A stretch of DNA of 64,000 nucleotides from Crocinitomicaceae bacterium (GCA_002722795.1 PBMY01000025.1:1-64000); one strand, 5' to 3'. Counted from the stretch's first letter, positions 17,519-26,756 are shown. Translations and numbers: made by a program. Notes: a model not told the origin generated them from the letters alone.

Positions 17519-18070
17519 ATGTCAGATAGACAATTTATCATTTACGATTTGGAGGCTACGTGCTGGAGATCTCCTAAGCCCAGACAGGTTGAAATCATTG
17601 AGATTGGTGCTGTTAAGGTTAATGAAAAATTAGAAATTGTAGATGATTTTTGCATATTTATCAAACCACTCCTTCATCCAAAGATTGACAAGTTTTGTAC
17701 TAAGCTGACTTCAATTACTCAGGAAGATGTGAAAGATGCTCCTCACTTTGATGGGGCTATAAAGCAATTTGAGGATTGGATGGATGCATGTAATAATCGC
17801 ACAGCACTTTTTAGCTGGGGTGATTTCGATAGAAGTCAATTTGTCAAGGATGCTCAACTACACGAATTAAATTTAGATTGGCTCAAATATTGGGCTTGTT
17901 TGCAGAGGCATTACTCAAATTTTAAAGGTTCAAGTAACCAGATTGGCCTTAAAAATGCATTGAAATTAGAAGGGCTTGAGTTTGATGGAGTGCAGCACAG
18001 AGCTATTGAGGATGCACGAAATATGGCTGAGCTTTTTGTCAAAGTGGCCAAACCCCTTGGAATAGTATGA
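17519..18070 (+). CDS. DEDD-family 3'-5' exonuclease (ERI1/KapD-like)
   Basis: A 183-residue exonuclease of the DnaQ superfamily. ExoI motif is FIIYDLEATCW (about 5-15, Asp and Glu metal ligands), ExoII is SWGDFDRSQF (about 100-109), and ExoIII is HRAIEDARNMAELF (about 160-173, HxAxxD type). The spacing and the motif EATCW resemble ERI1-like/KapD proteins, which in other organisms act on RNA; the substrate here is unknown. The start at 17519 follows the -7 box. The stop overlaps ccmB as ATGA, an unexpected coupling of a nuclease to cytochrome c maturation. Confidence 0.9.
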   Translation: MSDRQFIIYDLEATCWRSPKPRQVEIIEIGAVKVNEKLEIVDDFCIFIKPLLHPKIDKFCTKLTSITQEDVKDAPHFDGAIKQFEDWMDACNNRTALFSWGDFDRSQFVKDAQLHELNLDWLKYWACLQRHYSNFKGSSNQIGLKNALKLEGLEFDGVQHRAIEDARNMAELFVKVAKPLGIV

Positions 18071-18729
18071 AGATGGTAAGCTACCTAGTAAGACACCATC
18101 TCAAGATGGAATTGAGAAGCCTTCACAATGTGATGAGCCTAGTAATCTTTGCACTTGCTTCAACATACACTGCATTACAAGTCCTTGGAGGTAAACCAGA
18201 CCCAACAACATGGAATGCTCTAGCTTGGATCATATTAATGTTCACTGCGTTTAATTCTGCATCCAGAGTACTTCCTGAGGACCTAACTGCAGTTAGAGCA
18301 TATATGCATTGGACAGTTCCACCTAGAGTAATGATAATCGCAAGGACTCTTCACCAAAGTATCATAATGATCATCTTAAGTTGTCTGCTTCTTTTTGCCC
18401 TAGGGCTTTTCCTTGGGTCGGGTAATATGGACACTCTGAGCATATTTGGGTTCTTGGCGGGAATGATACTGACTGCTGTTGGTTTGGCCTCTACACTCAC
18501 TCTTTTATCTGCGCTATCTGCAAGAGCGGGTGCTGGATATGGATTAACTGCGGTTCTAGGTCTGCCACTTATCATTCCAATAGTTATGATTAGCACAAGT
18601 TTTGGGACTGATTTGGTGACTGGAGTTGCTTTAGGCCAAACAGTGCAAAACCTCTACTATTTAGGTGGATTATCAATAGCAATTGGAATTTATGGGTACA
18701 TTCTATTCCCCTACCTTTGGAGGTCGTAA
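18067..18729 (+). CDS. ccmB: heme exporter subunit CcmB
   Basis: A 220-residue six-helix membrane protein with the CcmB layout: an N-terminal amphipathic segment (VRHHLKMELRS), then VIFALAST, and LAWIILMFTAFNSASRVLPED between helices 2 and 3. CcmB is the permease partner of the ATPase CcmA in heme handling for c-type cytochrome maturation. No ccmA is present nearby; it may lie elsewhere. It overlaps the upstream exonuclease by 4 bases and is followed by ccmC after 15 bases. Confidence 0.92.
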   Translation: MKMVSYLVRHHLKMELRSLHNVMSLVIFALASTYTALQVLGGKPDPTTWNALAWIILMFTAFNSASRVLPEDLTAVRAYMHWTVPPRVMIIARTLHQSIIMIILSCLLLFALGLFLGSGNMDTLSIFGFLAGMILTAVGLASTLTLLSALSARAGAGYGLTAVLGLPLIIPIVMISTSFGTDLVTGVALGQTVQNLYYLGGLSIAIGIYGYILFPYLWRS

Positions 18730-18744
18730 AAGCAAGGAAAATCA

Positions 18745-19806
18745 ATGAATTTTATTCTGAAAAATTGGTGGAATATTTTAGGCGTAGGCTTAATTATGTA
18801 CGTTTTTACCATGGTCTTTATGGTTCCTATGGGACCTGGGCTATTGAGCGCAGACTCAAGTGTTGATTCAGTAAGTGTAGCAACAATTGAGGTTGAGGGT
18901 TTTGCAACTCACTTTGAAAGCGCTCCAGATCAGATAAGAGCATTCCTACGTACGGATCAAAGTGAAATCATCATCGAATGTGAAGTAGTTGAGGTTGTTA
19001 GTAATTCTGAAGTAATTCTCTCTACAACTATGCCTTCAGCTGCACCCTCACATTCTTGGGATCTGCTTTTAAATTCTAAAAATGATGGCACGTTATTTCT
19101 TCCAAATGCTTTGTATCACAAGCCTTTAATAAAAGCTGTTCCTAACAATGGATCAATCGAATTAAACGAGGACGAACTATTCAAAACCGATTTAGGGCTT
19201 CACTTCCCCTATCAACCCCGAATCATAGAATCTATCAGAAATCTAATGCTCCACGTTCCGATGTGGTTTACTATGTTTCTACTGATGGGTATTGGTTTTG
19301 CCCAATCAATTAAAACATTGAGAAAAGGTGGAAATAACTTGCTACATGACTCAAAGGCAGTTTCCTCAATAAAGGTTGGTATTGCATTTGGTGTAATGGG
19401 GCTTTTAACAGGAAGTCTATGGGCACGTTTCACATGGGGTGCCTGGTGGGTGAATGACCCGCAATTAAATGGCGCTCTTGTAAGCGTTATGATTTACTGT
19501 GGATATCTGATTCTTAGATCCTCAATAGCTAACAGATCTCAGAGAGCAAGGCTATCTGCAGTATATAGCCTCTTTGCATTTGTAATTCTGATGGTGCTAC
19601 TCATGATACTACCTAGATTCACAGAAAGTCTTCACCCAGGAAAAAGTGGGAACCCCGCATTTAGCAAATACGATTTAGACAGTTCTTTAAGAATGGTGTT
19701 CTACCCTGCAGTTATAGGATGGATGTTAATTGGAACGTGGATGTACAATCTATGTTTAAGAACTGAACTACTTAAAGAAAAGATTCAAACCAAAAAGGAG
19801 TACTAA
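18745..19806 (+). CDS. ccmC: CcmC-like heme-handling protein with an N-terminal periplasmic insertion
   Basis: A 353-residue member of the CcmC/CcsA family. The tryptophan-rich heme motif reads WGAWWVNDPQLNG (about 232-244), and the flanking heme-ligand histidine is probably HVPMWF (about 170-175). Six membrane helices cluster at about 15-35 and 170-345. Between the first helix and the rest lies a soluble segment (about 40-160) with beta-type sequence, absent from the roughly 220-250-residue proteobacterial CcmC; it should face the periplasm. CcmC loads heme on CcmE. The stop TAA shares its last A with the next ATG. Confidence 0.88.
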   Translation: MNFILKNWWNILGVGLIMYVFTMVFMVPMGPGLLSADSSVDSVSVATIEVEGFATHFESAPDQIRAFLRTDQSEIIIECEVVEVVSNSEVILSTTMPSAAPSHSWDLLLNSKNDGTLFLPNALYHKPLIKAVPNNGSIELNEDELFKTDLGLHFPYQPRIIESIRNLMLHVPMWFTMFLLMGIGFAQSIKTLRKGGNNLLHDSKAVSSIKVGIAFGVMGLLTGSLWARFTWGAWWVNDPQLNGALVSVMIYCGYLILRSSIANRSQRARLSAVYSLFAFVILMVLLMILPRFTESLHPGKSGNPAFSKYDLDSSLRMVFYPAVIGWMLIGTWMYNLCLRTELLKEKIQTKKEY

Positions 19807-19967
19807 TGAAACTAATACTCGATTTAGAAGGTGTATTCTTCGCATCAGGAAAGGCCCCAGTTGTATTAGGGGTAGCTCTAATTATTATTTTGGGATTAGC
19901 ATATTGGATGTTTAAAATGGATAAGGATATTAAGAATCTTGAAGACCAAATAAACAACATCAAGTGA
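19806..19967 (+). CDS. ccmD: CcmD-like small membrane protein
   Basis: A 53-residue ORF in the one place expected for CcmD, between ccmC and ccmE. It begins MKLILDLEGV, has one hydrophobic helix (about 19-35, VVLGVALIIILGLAYWM) and a charged, helix-prone tail with KDIKNLEDQINNIK. CcmD in other bacteria releases holo-CcmE from CcmABC. The stop and start overlaps on both sides (TAATG upstream, TGATG downstream) support it as a real gene. CcmD is poorly conserved, so the name rests on size, topology and position. Confidence 0.8.
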   Translation: MKLILDLEGVFFASGKAPVVLGVALIIILGLAYWMFKMDKDIKNLEDQINNIK

Positions 19968-20362
19968 TGAAACGATCGCATATTGTACTGCTTATCCTAG
20001 TTGCCCTACTCGTAGGACTTTTGGTGTTTACTTATTCAAGCTCAAACCAAAGTGTTACATTCAGTCAAGCTATTGATAAACCAGGTGTAGAAGTAACAAT
20101 AAATGGAACATTGTATAAAGAAGAGCCAGTGCTTTACAATCCAGAAGAAAATGCTAGCCTTACGTCTTTTTTCATGGTAGATTCTGAAGGCCAAACCATG
20201 CAGATTTATCTTCATATGGCGCAACCTCAAGGGCTATTACAAAGTGAGTCAATTGTTTTAGACGGAGCATATAAAGATAGTGCATTTCACGCAACAGACA
20301 TGCTATTAAAATGTCCATCTAAGTATAATAGCGATAATCATCTAATTGCCGATTCTGAATGA
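19967..20362 (+). CDS. ccmE: heme chaperone CcmE, CXXXY type
   Basis: A 131-residue protein with one N-terminal membrane anchor (about 6-24) and a periplasmic OB-fold (about 30-115, VTINGTLYKEEPVLYN). The heme-binding motif near the C-terminus is CPSKY (Cys116, Tyr120), not the usual HXXXY. A cysteine at this place is the hallmark of the archaeal and deltaproteobacterial System I* in which CcmH is missing. The ATG at 19967 overlaps the ccmD stop (TGATG). It carries heme from CcmC to CcmF. Confidence 0.93.
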   Translation: MKRSHIVLLILVALLVGLLVFTYSSSNQSVTFSQAIDKPGVEVTINGTLYKEEPVLYNPEENASLTSFFMVDSEGQTMQIYLHMAQPQGLLQSESIVLDGAYKDSAFHATDMLLKCPSKYNSDNHLIADSE

Positions 20363-23127
20363 CTTTTGACGGTGAGTGGATATTAACAGCATGGGCCGGA
20401 AGAACCCTTGTGGCTCTTGCATTTACATCTGCCATTGTTTCAGGTATTTCTTATTTCAAAGGTTGGAAAGAACTTGGGCGTACAGCATTTTACACCCATG
20501 TAGCATCTGTGTTTTCAGTTATTGCGCTGATTTTCGTTTTATTCTTTGCTCATAGGTATGAGTTTCAATACATATGGAAGCATCTAAATAACGAGATGCC
20601 GATGCGATTTGTATTAAGTGCATTCTGGGGAGGACAGGAAGGTGGATTTTTGCTTTGGATGTTTTGGCACAACATATTAGCACTGTTAGTTATTCGCTCG
20701 GCAGATAAGTGGGAGCCCAAAGTGATGGTCGTACTAGCATCTATTGAGGCCTTTTTATCTATGATGTTATTGGGCATCTATTTCGGTGATTTTCAACTTG
20801 GATTAGATCCATTCCTTTTATTGAGAGAAGCCCCTGAAAATATTGGACTTCCTTGGACAGGAATGTCAAACTACTTGAACAATATTCCATTTTTTGCTGA
20901 TGGTCAGGGACTTAATCCCCTTCTACAGAATTATTGGATGACAATACATCCTCCAACACTATTCCTTGGATTTGCTTCTACTTCTATTCCTTTTGCCTAC
21001 GCAATAGCTGGATTATGGGAGAAAGATTACAGAGGTTGGATAACTCCAGCTTTACCATGGGCATATTTTGGAGTTGGAATTTTAGGCGCTGGAATATTAA
21101 TGGGAGGAGCTTGGGCTTATGAAGCATTAAGCTTTGGTGGTTTTTGGGCTTGGGATCCCGTTGAAAATTCTTCTCTAGTTCCATGGCTAGTTCTTGTAGC
21201 TGGGGCTCACCTTATGCTCATCAATAAGAATAAAAAGAAGCCAACAGCCCTCTTCTCTACGATTTACCTTACTTCACTCTCTTTTCTACTAGTTCTATAT
21301 TCAACATTCTTGACTAAGAGCGGAGTACTTGGTGACACCTCTGTTCACAGTTTTGTAGATAGTGGAATTTTACCTCAGTTGCTAGCATATTTATTGAGCT
21401 TTGTACTGCTAGCGCACACTCTTTTACTTGGTACTTCAAAACGTAGATTGTATCATCTTGCTAGTACTGGCCTTGTGTTGATGATTCTTTTTGTTGGGGA
21501 ATACGGCATTGCTATGCTTGGTTTCATTGTGTTGCAGGCAACTGCCGCTATTAGGGCATTTAATTCTGAATTTACCTCAGATGACGAAGACGACTCTTTG
21601 CTATCTAGAGAGTTTTGGATTTTTGTTGGCTCACTTTTAGTTGTTATAAGTGCTGTTCACATAATATTCCAAACAAGCCTACCGGTATTCAATGCGTTTT
21701 TAGAGCCTTTTAGTGGAGTATTAGCTTCACTCGGTGAATCTCTAAACAGCGACGCACTCAGAACTCTTTCAGAGCACAACCTTACTCCTAGTAAGGATTT
21801 AGACAAGGCTTACCATTTGATACAGGTTCCACTTGCAACACTAATCTTTATCGTAATAAGTATAGCTCAGTGGTTGAAGTATAAAAAGACTGACGGTTCT
21901 AGGATGCTAAAGAATCTCCTAAGGTCTTTTGCTGCATCTGTCGGCTTAACTATTGTACTCGTTATATCGTACAACTTCAAGTCTCACGAATTACCAAGAG
22001 TAGCATTATTGTTTGCAACTGCATTTGCTGCATTTTCCAATGCAGATTACATTTGGTCTACACTAAAAGGAGCTTATGACAAATGGGGTTCTCCCCTAGC
22101 ACACATTGGATTTGCTCTTACAATTTTCGGAGCAGTCATATCTACAGCTCAACAAAGCTTCATATCCCAAAACAAAATTGGAGATATTTCGTCTTTAAAC
22201 GAAGAACTCAACAACACCACTGATCTTTTACTTATGCAAAACGACACCCTTCAAATGGGTGAATATTTTGTTAGCTACAGGGATAGACGCAACGAAGGTA
22301 TCCACGTGTTATTTGACATGGATTACTTTGAATTCAAAGGATTCAACTACAACAAAGGAGATGTAGTCATGTTTGATAATATGATTTTTGAGGCGCATAC
22401 AAACCATACTGCTGCTTACGATTTTGCCTATGATGTTGAGGAATATTGGACATTCTTACCCTTTCCAAAACAAGATCAAGCGGCAAGAGCTATTAATTGG
22501 AAGAATGGAAAGCCCGGAGAAAAATTGTTTACTCTATCGCCCAAAATCCAACTCAATGAGAGAATGGGTAATTCTCCTGAACCAGATACAAAACACAGTC
22601 TAACATCAGACCTTTATTCTCATATTAAATGGGCACGTATATCGCCTCCTGAAACTGATGAAGAAGGTTGGATAGGCGGAAAAGAAGCGACATTTAATGT
22701 TGGAGATTCTATCTTCATTAGCTCTACTCTCCTAACTCTAGACAGCTTGACACTTGTGAAGAAAGAAGACAGACCTGAGAGAGGGCTTTTAGAAAAGGAT
22801 CTTGTATTAATGGGTTGCTTCACTCTTGATGCAGTTGGCAAATCAGCAACTGCTTCACCTCTTTACATTGTTAGGGATAGTTTAATTATTCCAGACATTT
22901 ATGAAGCTGAAGAGTGGGGGTTGAAATTTAGAATTGACAAATTTGACCCCAGTGGTGAAGAGTTGACAGTTACAATTTGGGAGCACGAAAGCGCTAGAAC
23001 TGATTTTATTGTAATTCAAGCTATAATATTCCCATTGATAAACGTTCTTTGGATCGGTTGTATCCTTATGACAATCGGTTGTTTTATGGCCGTTAGACGT
23101 AGATTGAAACTTAATAGAAATGTATAA
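20359..23127 (+). CDS. ccmF: cytochrome c heme lyase subunit CcmF
   Basis: A 922-residue polytopic protein, larger than the roughly 650 residues of E. coli CcmF. The WWD motif GGFWAWDPVENSSLVPWL lies at about 259-276. Conserved loops are WGGQEGGFLLWMFWHN (about 90-105) and NYWMTIHPPTLFLGFAS (about 190-207). About 15 helices precede a large periplasmic domain (about 600-885) and a final helix (about 890-912). It attaches heme to apocytochromes. It overlaps ccmE by 4 bases (ATGA) and the next gene by 8. No CcmH/CcmG gene follows, consistent with System I*. Confidence 0.93.
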   Translation: MTFDGEWILTAWAGRTLVALAFTSAIVSGISYFKGWKELGRTAFYTHVASVFSVIALIFVLFFAHRYEFQYIWKHLNNEMPMRFVLSAFWGGQEGGFLLWMFWHNILALLVIRSADKWEPKVMVVLASIEAFLSMMLLGIYFGDFQLGLDPFLLLREAPENIGLPWTGMSNYLNNIPFFADGQGLNPLLQNYWMTIHPPTLFLGFASTSIPFAYAIAGLWEKDYRGWITPALPWAYFGVGILGAGILMGGAWAYEALSFGGFWAWDPVENSSLVPWLVLVAGAHLMLINKNKKKPTALFSTIYLTSLSFLLVLYSTFLTKSGVLGDTSVHSFVDSGILPQLLAYLLSFVLLAHTLLLGTSKRRLYHLASTGLVLMILFVGEYGIAMLGFIVLQATAAIRAFNSEFTSDDEDDSLLSREFWIFVGSLLVVISAVHIIFQTSLPVFNAFLEPFSGVLASLGESLNSDALRTLSEHNLTPSKDLDKAYHLIQVPLATLIFIVISIAQWLKYKKTDGSRMLKNLLRSFAASVGLTIVLVISYNFKSHELPRVALLFATAFAAFSNADYIWSTLKGAYDKWGSPLAHIGFALTIFGAVISTAQQSFISQNKIGDISSLNEELNNTTDLLLMQNDTLQMGEYFVSYRDRRNEGIHVLFDMDYFEFKGFNYNKGDVVMFDNMIFEAHTNHTAAYDFAYDVEEYWTFLPFPKQDQAARAINWKNGKPGEKLFTLSPKIQLNERMGNSPEPDTKHSLTSDLYSHIKWARISPPETDEEGWIGGKEATFNVGDSIFISSTLLTLDSLTLVKKEDRPERGLLEKDLVLMGCFTLDAVGKSATASPLYIVRDSLIIPDIYEAEEWGLKFRIDKFDPSGEELTVTIWEHESARTDFIVIQAIIFPLINVLWIGCILMTIGCFMAVRRRLKLNRNV

Positions 23128-23887
23128 TCCACTTAAAATTAGCATAGCAGGTTCTGGTAAAGTTGCTAGAGTATTAAGTCTTGAGTTTAAGAATGCAGGT
23201 CATGATATAGCCCAAATCATTTCTAGAAATTCTGATTCTGGAAACAAATTAGCTGAAGAAGTTGATGCTGAGTACATCACATTAGACGAAGAGGTTAACA
23301 AAGTTGACTTTATTGCAGTTCTAGTTTCTGACGATTCAATTACGAAGGTTAGTTCTATGCTTCCAACAGACATACCACAAATTCATGCTTCAGGCGTAAC
23401 AAGTATTGATGCTTTAAAGAGTGAAACGCAGGGTGTAGTTTGGCCTATCAAAAGTATAAACTCAAAAAGCGTAAATTCCACTCTCAAAGGAACCCCAATG
23501 GCTATCGAAGCAAATGATGAAGGTTTTAAAAGCAAATTGTCATCAGCTATTAAAAGCATTGGCGGAGAGGGATTCGGTGCAGATTCATCTCAGCGGGCAA
23601 TCATACACCTTGCAGCAGTATTTACAGACAATTTCGCAAATCACTGCCTCACTCTTTCACAGGATATACTCAAAGGAGCTGATTTAAAAACAAATTTAAT
23701 GAGTACTCTTGCCAACGGACTATTTGAAGGTGCTATGTGTGGAGATTCTGCATCAAGACAAACTGGAGTAGCAGTAAGAGGTGACATTGGATCACAGATG
23801 AAACATTTGGGCTTGCTCGAGAGGGACTCACAAAAAGAATTCTACAAATTCCTTTCAAAACAAATAAAAGAATACTATGAATTATAA
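23120..23887 (+). CDS. Rossmann-like/DUF2520 domain protein
   Basis: A 255-residue predicted cytoplasmic oxidoreductase. Residues 5-30 form a dinucleotide-binding beta-alpha-beta unit (ISIAGSGKVARVLSLEF), continuing to about 110 as a Rossmann fold. The C-terminal half (about 125-250), with HLAAVFTDNFANHCLTLSQDIL and RQTGVAVRGD, is the all-helical DUF2520 type related to 6-phosphogluconate dehydrogenase-like dimerization domains. The substrate is unknown; in Bacteroidota it commonly sits next to the KdsC-like phosphatase gene, as here. It overlaps ccmF by 8 bases and the phosphatase by 11. Confidence 0.88.
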   Translation: MYNPLKISIAGSGKVARVLSLEFKNAGHDIAQIISRNSDSGNKLAEEVDAEYITLDEEVNKVDFIAVLVSDDSITKVSSMLPTDIPQIHASGVTSIDALKSETQGVVWPIKSINSKSVNSTLKGTPMAIEANDEGFKSKLSSAIKSIGGEGFGADSSQRAIIHLAAVFTDNFANHCLTLSQDILKGADLKTNLMSTLANGLFEGAMCGDSASRQTGVAVRGDIGSQMKHLGLLERDSQKEFYKFLSKQIKEYYEL

Positions 23888-24395
23888 GGTAAAGCTTGAG
23901 GAAATAGAGCTATTTGTTTTTGACTATGACGGTGTTTTTACAGACGGAATAGTTCTATTAATGGAAGACGGATCAAATGTTAGAACAGCAAACACTCGCG
24001 ACGGTTTTGCTGTTCAATGGGCAGTAAAACAAGGATTAAATGTAGCAATCCTTACTGGCGGAAAGGAAAAGGCTGTTGAAGCCCGAATGAGACTTTTAGG
24101 CGTCGAAGAGGTTCACATGGGATGTCACGACAAACTACAGTCTCTAAAAGATTTATGCTCTAAACTAAATATTAGTTTAGACAGGGTGTTATACATGGGA
24201 GATGATATGCCTGATTATCCTGCAATGAAGGTGGTTGGCTTACCTGTCTGTCCAAATAATGCCTGTAGTGAAATCATAGAAATTTCTAATTATATAAGCC
24301 CGGTTGAAGGCGGAAAAGGTTGTGTACGTGATGTACTTGAACAAGCAATGAGGTTGAAAAAAATTTGGTCTACAGAAAACGCATATAAGTGGTAA
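23877..24395 (+). CDS. kdsC: HAD-family phosphatase, KdsC type
   Basis: A 172-residue capless HAD hydrolase. Motif I is FDYDGVFTDG (about 14-23) with the nucleophile Asp, motif II is LTGG (about 58-61), the conserved Lys is in CHDKLQSL, and motif IV is YMGDDMPDYPAM (about 102-113). These match 3-deoxy-D-manno-octulosonate-8-phosphate phosphatase, which forms Kdo for lipopolysaccharide. The tetrameric C0/C1 HAD subclass has this length. The other Kdo genes are not in the window, so acylneuraminate-type substrates remain possible. Confidence 0.88.
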   Translation: MNYKVKLEEIELFVFDYDGVFTDGIVLLMEDGSNVRTANTRDGFAVQWAVKQGLNVAILTGGKEKAVEARMRLLGVEEVHMGCHDKLQSLKDLCSKLNISLDRVLYMGDDMPDYPAMKVVGLPVCPNNACSEIIEISNYISPVEGGKGCVRDVLEQAMRLKKIWSTENAYKW

Positions 24396-24414
24396 GAAGG
24401 TGTAATCTTCTGAG

Positions 24415-24422
24415 TAACTTCG
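24415..24422 (+). promoter_or_regulatory. possible variant -7 box before yidC
   Basis: TAACTTCG has one mismatch to TAnnTTTG and lies 7 bases before the yidC ATG at 24430, the same offset as stronger boxes elsewhere in the window. Tentative. Confidence 0.35.
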
Positions 24423-24429
24423 CAAACCC

Positions 24430-26280
24430 ATGGATAAAAACACGATAACAGGTTTTATTTTAATGCTAGCCCTTTTATTAGGGTATAATTGGTACTACTC
24501 TCCTACTGAAGAAGAAATTGCTGCAGCAAAAGCAGCAGAGGTAGCATTAGCTGAAGAAGAGGCATTAAACTCTTTAGACAACATAATTTACGAGCAGCCA
24601 CCAATAACTCAAGAAATCGATTCTATAGAATATTCTTTAGAACTAAGAAATGAATTTGGTGCTTTTTCAAACGCAGCTACAGGCTCAGAAAATATTGAAA
24701 CTATTTCTAGCGAAAAACTACAATTAGAATTTAGCAGTAAAGGCGCAATGCCCATATCTGCTATATTAATTGACGGTAGTAAAAAGTATGGCGGTAACGA
24801 AAATGTTGAAATTTGGGATCCCAAACACTCAAAAATAAATATTCAGTTTGATATAAAGGGACTAGGGCGAATCAATACCCAAGATCTTTACTTCAACATA
24901 ACAGATAAAAGCCCTTATAGTATAACCTACACTGCATCTGCAACTAATGGTGGGTCACTTGTAATAATTCACTCAATTGAAGATTATAGGCTGCACACTA
25001 ACGTTGCTTTTGAAGGGATGCAAGGCATCGTTGAAGAAAGACAACTTCTAGATTGGACAGCTGCAGGACTTAGAAATGAAAAAGGACTTCAATGGGAAAG
25101 GCAGCACACATCTATTTTCTATAAAGAGGATGATAGAGGTCGTAACTATTTAAGTGAGGGACGTTCAGACGATGAAAAACTAGAAACAGAATTAGAATGG
25201 ATGGCATTTAAGCAAAATTTTTTCTCTGCGCTTGTATCGACTCCAGATGGGTTCTCTGTTGGCTCTATATTAGAAAACACACTTGTTGAGGGAGATACTG
25301 TAAATACTCTATTCTTTCATGCTAATCTTCCTATGGATGCTAGAGTGAGTGGAAGCAAAATGGAAAAGAGGTTAGATTTTTACTTTGGGCCAAACAGTTT
25401 AAACGATCTAAATACTACAGAACTTGATGAAGTTGGTCGAATCATTGATTACGGTTGGTGGATTTTTGGATGGGTAAATAGAAATGCAATTCTACCTATC
25501 TACGATTTCTTTTACTCTAGAGTAGCTAGTGCAGGACTAATCATCCTAATCATTACACTTATCATTAAAATGTTCCTCTTCCCTATTACTTGGAAGAACT
25601 TCTTGAGTTCTGCAAAGATGAAGGTTCTAAGACCTGATATCGAGCAAATCAACGAAAAGCATAAAGACGATGCTATGGCACGTCAGCAAGCTACAGTTGA
25701 ATTATATCGAAAGACAGGTGTTAATCCTATGGCTGGTTGCCTTCCTGCTCTGCTTCAGATGCCAATTCTTTATGCAATGTTCAGGTTCTTCCCTGCAAAC
25801 ATTGATTTAAGAGGGCAAAGCTTCCTTTGGGCTGACGACCTTGCTTCTTACGATAGTATTATCGATCTACCATTTACAATTCCAATGTATGGTTCACATA
25901 TAAGTGGATTAACTGTTCTAATGGCTGCATCGATTTTTGTCTACATGAAGATGACCACTGCAGGTCAACCGCCACAGCCTCAACAGCCAGGAATGCCAAA
26001 TATGAAGGTTATTCAGAACATCATTCCATTTACAATGTTGTTTTTCTTCAACAGCTTCTCATCCGGATTGAGTTTGTACTATTTCGCAGCAAACATAGTA
26101 TCAATAGCTCAGATGCTTGTGATAAAGAGGTTCTTCATTGACGAAGCAAAAATTAAAGCTCAAATTGACAACTACGCTAAGACACCTCGAAAAAAGTCCT
26201 CATTCCAACAGCGTCTTGAAGAGATGCAGGCTGAGCAAATGAGAAAGACAAAGGAGCTTAAAAGTAAAAAGAGGAGATAA
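24430..26280 (+). CDS. yidC: membrane protein insertase YidC
   Basis: A 616-residue Oxa1/YidC protein. It has an N-terminal anchor (about 6-20, FILMLALLLGYNWYYSP), a periplasmic P1 domain (about 70-350) and the conserved five-helix core (about 355-570), including LIIKMFLFPITWKN, KTGVNPMAGCLPALLQMPILYAMF and NIIPFTMLFFFNSFSSGLSLYYF. The tail is basic (KTPRKKSS, ELKSKKRR), able to contact ribosomes. YidC inserts inner membrane proteins with SecYEG and SRP. It is followed by the DUF6438 gene after 2 bases. Confidence 0.96.
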   Translation: MDKNTITGFILMLALLLGYNWYYSPTEEEIAAAKAAEVALAEEEALNSLDNIIYEQPPITQEIDSIEYSLELRNEFGAFSNAATGSENIETISSEKLQLEFSSKGAMPISAILIDGSKKYGGNENVEIWDPKHSKINIQFDIKGLGRINTQDLYFNITDKSPYSITYTASATNGGSLVIIHSIEDYRLHTNVAFEGMQGIVEERQLLDWTAAGLRNEKGLQWERQHTSIFYKEDDRGRNYLSEGRSDDEKLETELEWMAFKQNFFSALVSTPDGFSVGSILENTLVEGDTVNTLFFHANLPMDARVSGSKMEKRLDFYFGPNSLNDLNTTELDEVGRIIDYGWWIFGWVNRNAILPIYDFFYSRVASAGLIILIITLIIKMFLFPITWKNFLSSAKMKVLRPDIEQINEKHKDDAMARQQATVELYRKTGVNPMAGCLPALLQMPILYAMFRFFPANIDLRGQSFLWADDLASYDSIIDLPFTIPMYGSHISGLTVLMAASIFVYMKMTTAGQPPQPQQPGMPNMKVIQNIIPFTMLFFFNSFSSGLSLYYFAANIVSIAQMLVIKRFFIDEAKIKAQIDNYAKTPRKKSSFQQRLEEMQAEQMRKTKELKSKKRR

Positions 26281-26282
26281 TC

Positions 26283-26756
26283 TTGTTAAGAAATTTTCAG
26301 ATAGTATGCCTAATAGTAGTTTTAGCAATATCGAGTTGCTTGACTGAAAAACATATCAAATCAACTACACAACTTGAAATAATAGTAATGTTGAAGAAAA
26401 CACCGTGTTACGGCGATTGCCCAATTTATAATTTCCAAGCTTTAAATAATGGTCATGCTACACTTATTGTTGGGCGCATAACCTCTGAATATTTTGGCCT
26501 AGGCCTTAAAGAAGGAGAGTATGAAGGAAAAATTAATTCTGAAGATCTTAAGGAAATAATTGAGCTTGCTGAGGCGATTGATTACTTCTCTTTGAAGTCC
26601 AAATACGACGACGAAAAAATAATGGATCTTCCTGCTGCCATTTCAAGTATAGAAGGTCACAAAGTATTTAATAGATTTGAGGGCCCAAACCTCGACCCAC
26701 TTTACTCATTAATTGAGCAAAAGATGGTTAAAATTCAGTGGCATACTAAAACATAA
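26283..26756 (+). CDS. DUF6438-type lipoprotein
   Basis: A 157-residue protein beginning at a TTG, chosen because it restores a lipoprotein signal (LIVVLAISSC, Cys about 19); the next Met would remove it. AAGAGGAGATAATC upstream is a fair ribosome binding site. The mature part carries KTPCYGDCPIYNFQALNNG (about 40-58), the two-cysteine motif of DUF6438 proteins common in Bacteroidota. Function unknown. Predicted location is the inner face of the outer membrane or the cell surface. It lies between yidC (2-base gap) and the S46 peptidase (18-base gap). Confidence 0.8.
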   Translation: MLRNFQIVCLIVVLAISSCLTEKHIKSTTQLEIIVMLKKTPCYGDCPIYNFQALNNGHATLIVGRITSEYFGLGLKEGEYEGKINSEDLKEIIELAEAIDYFSLKSKYDDEKIMDLPAAISSIEGHKVFNRFEGPNLDPLYSLIEQKMVKIQWHTKT

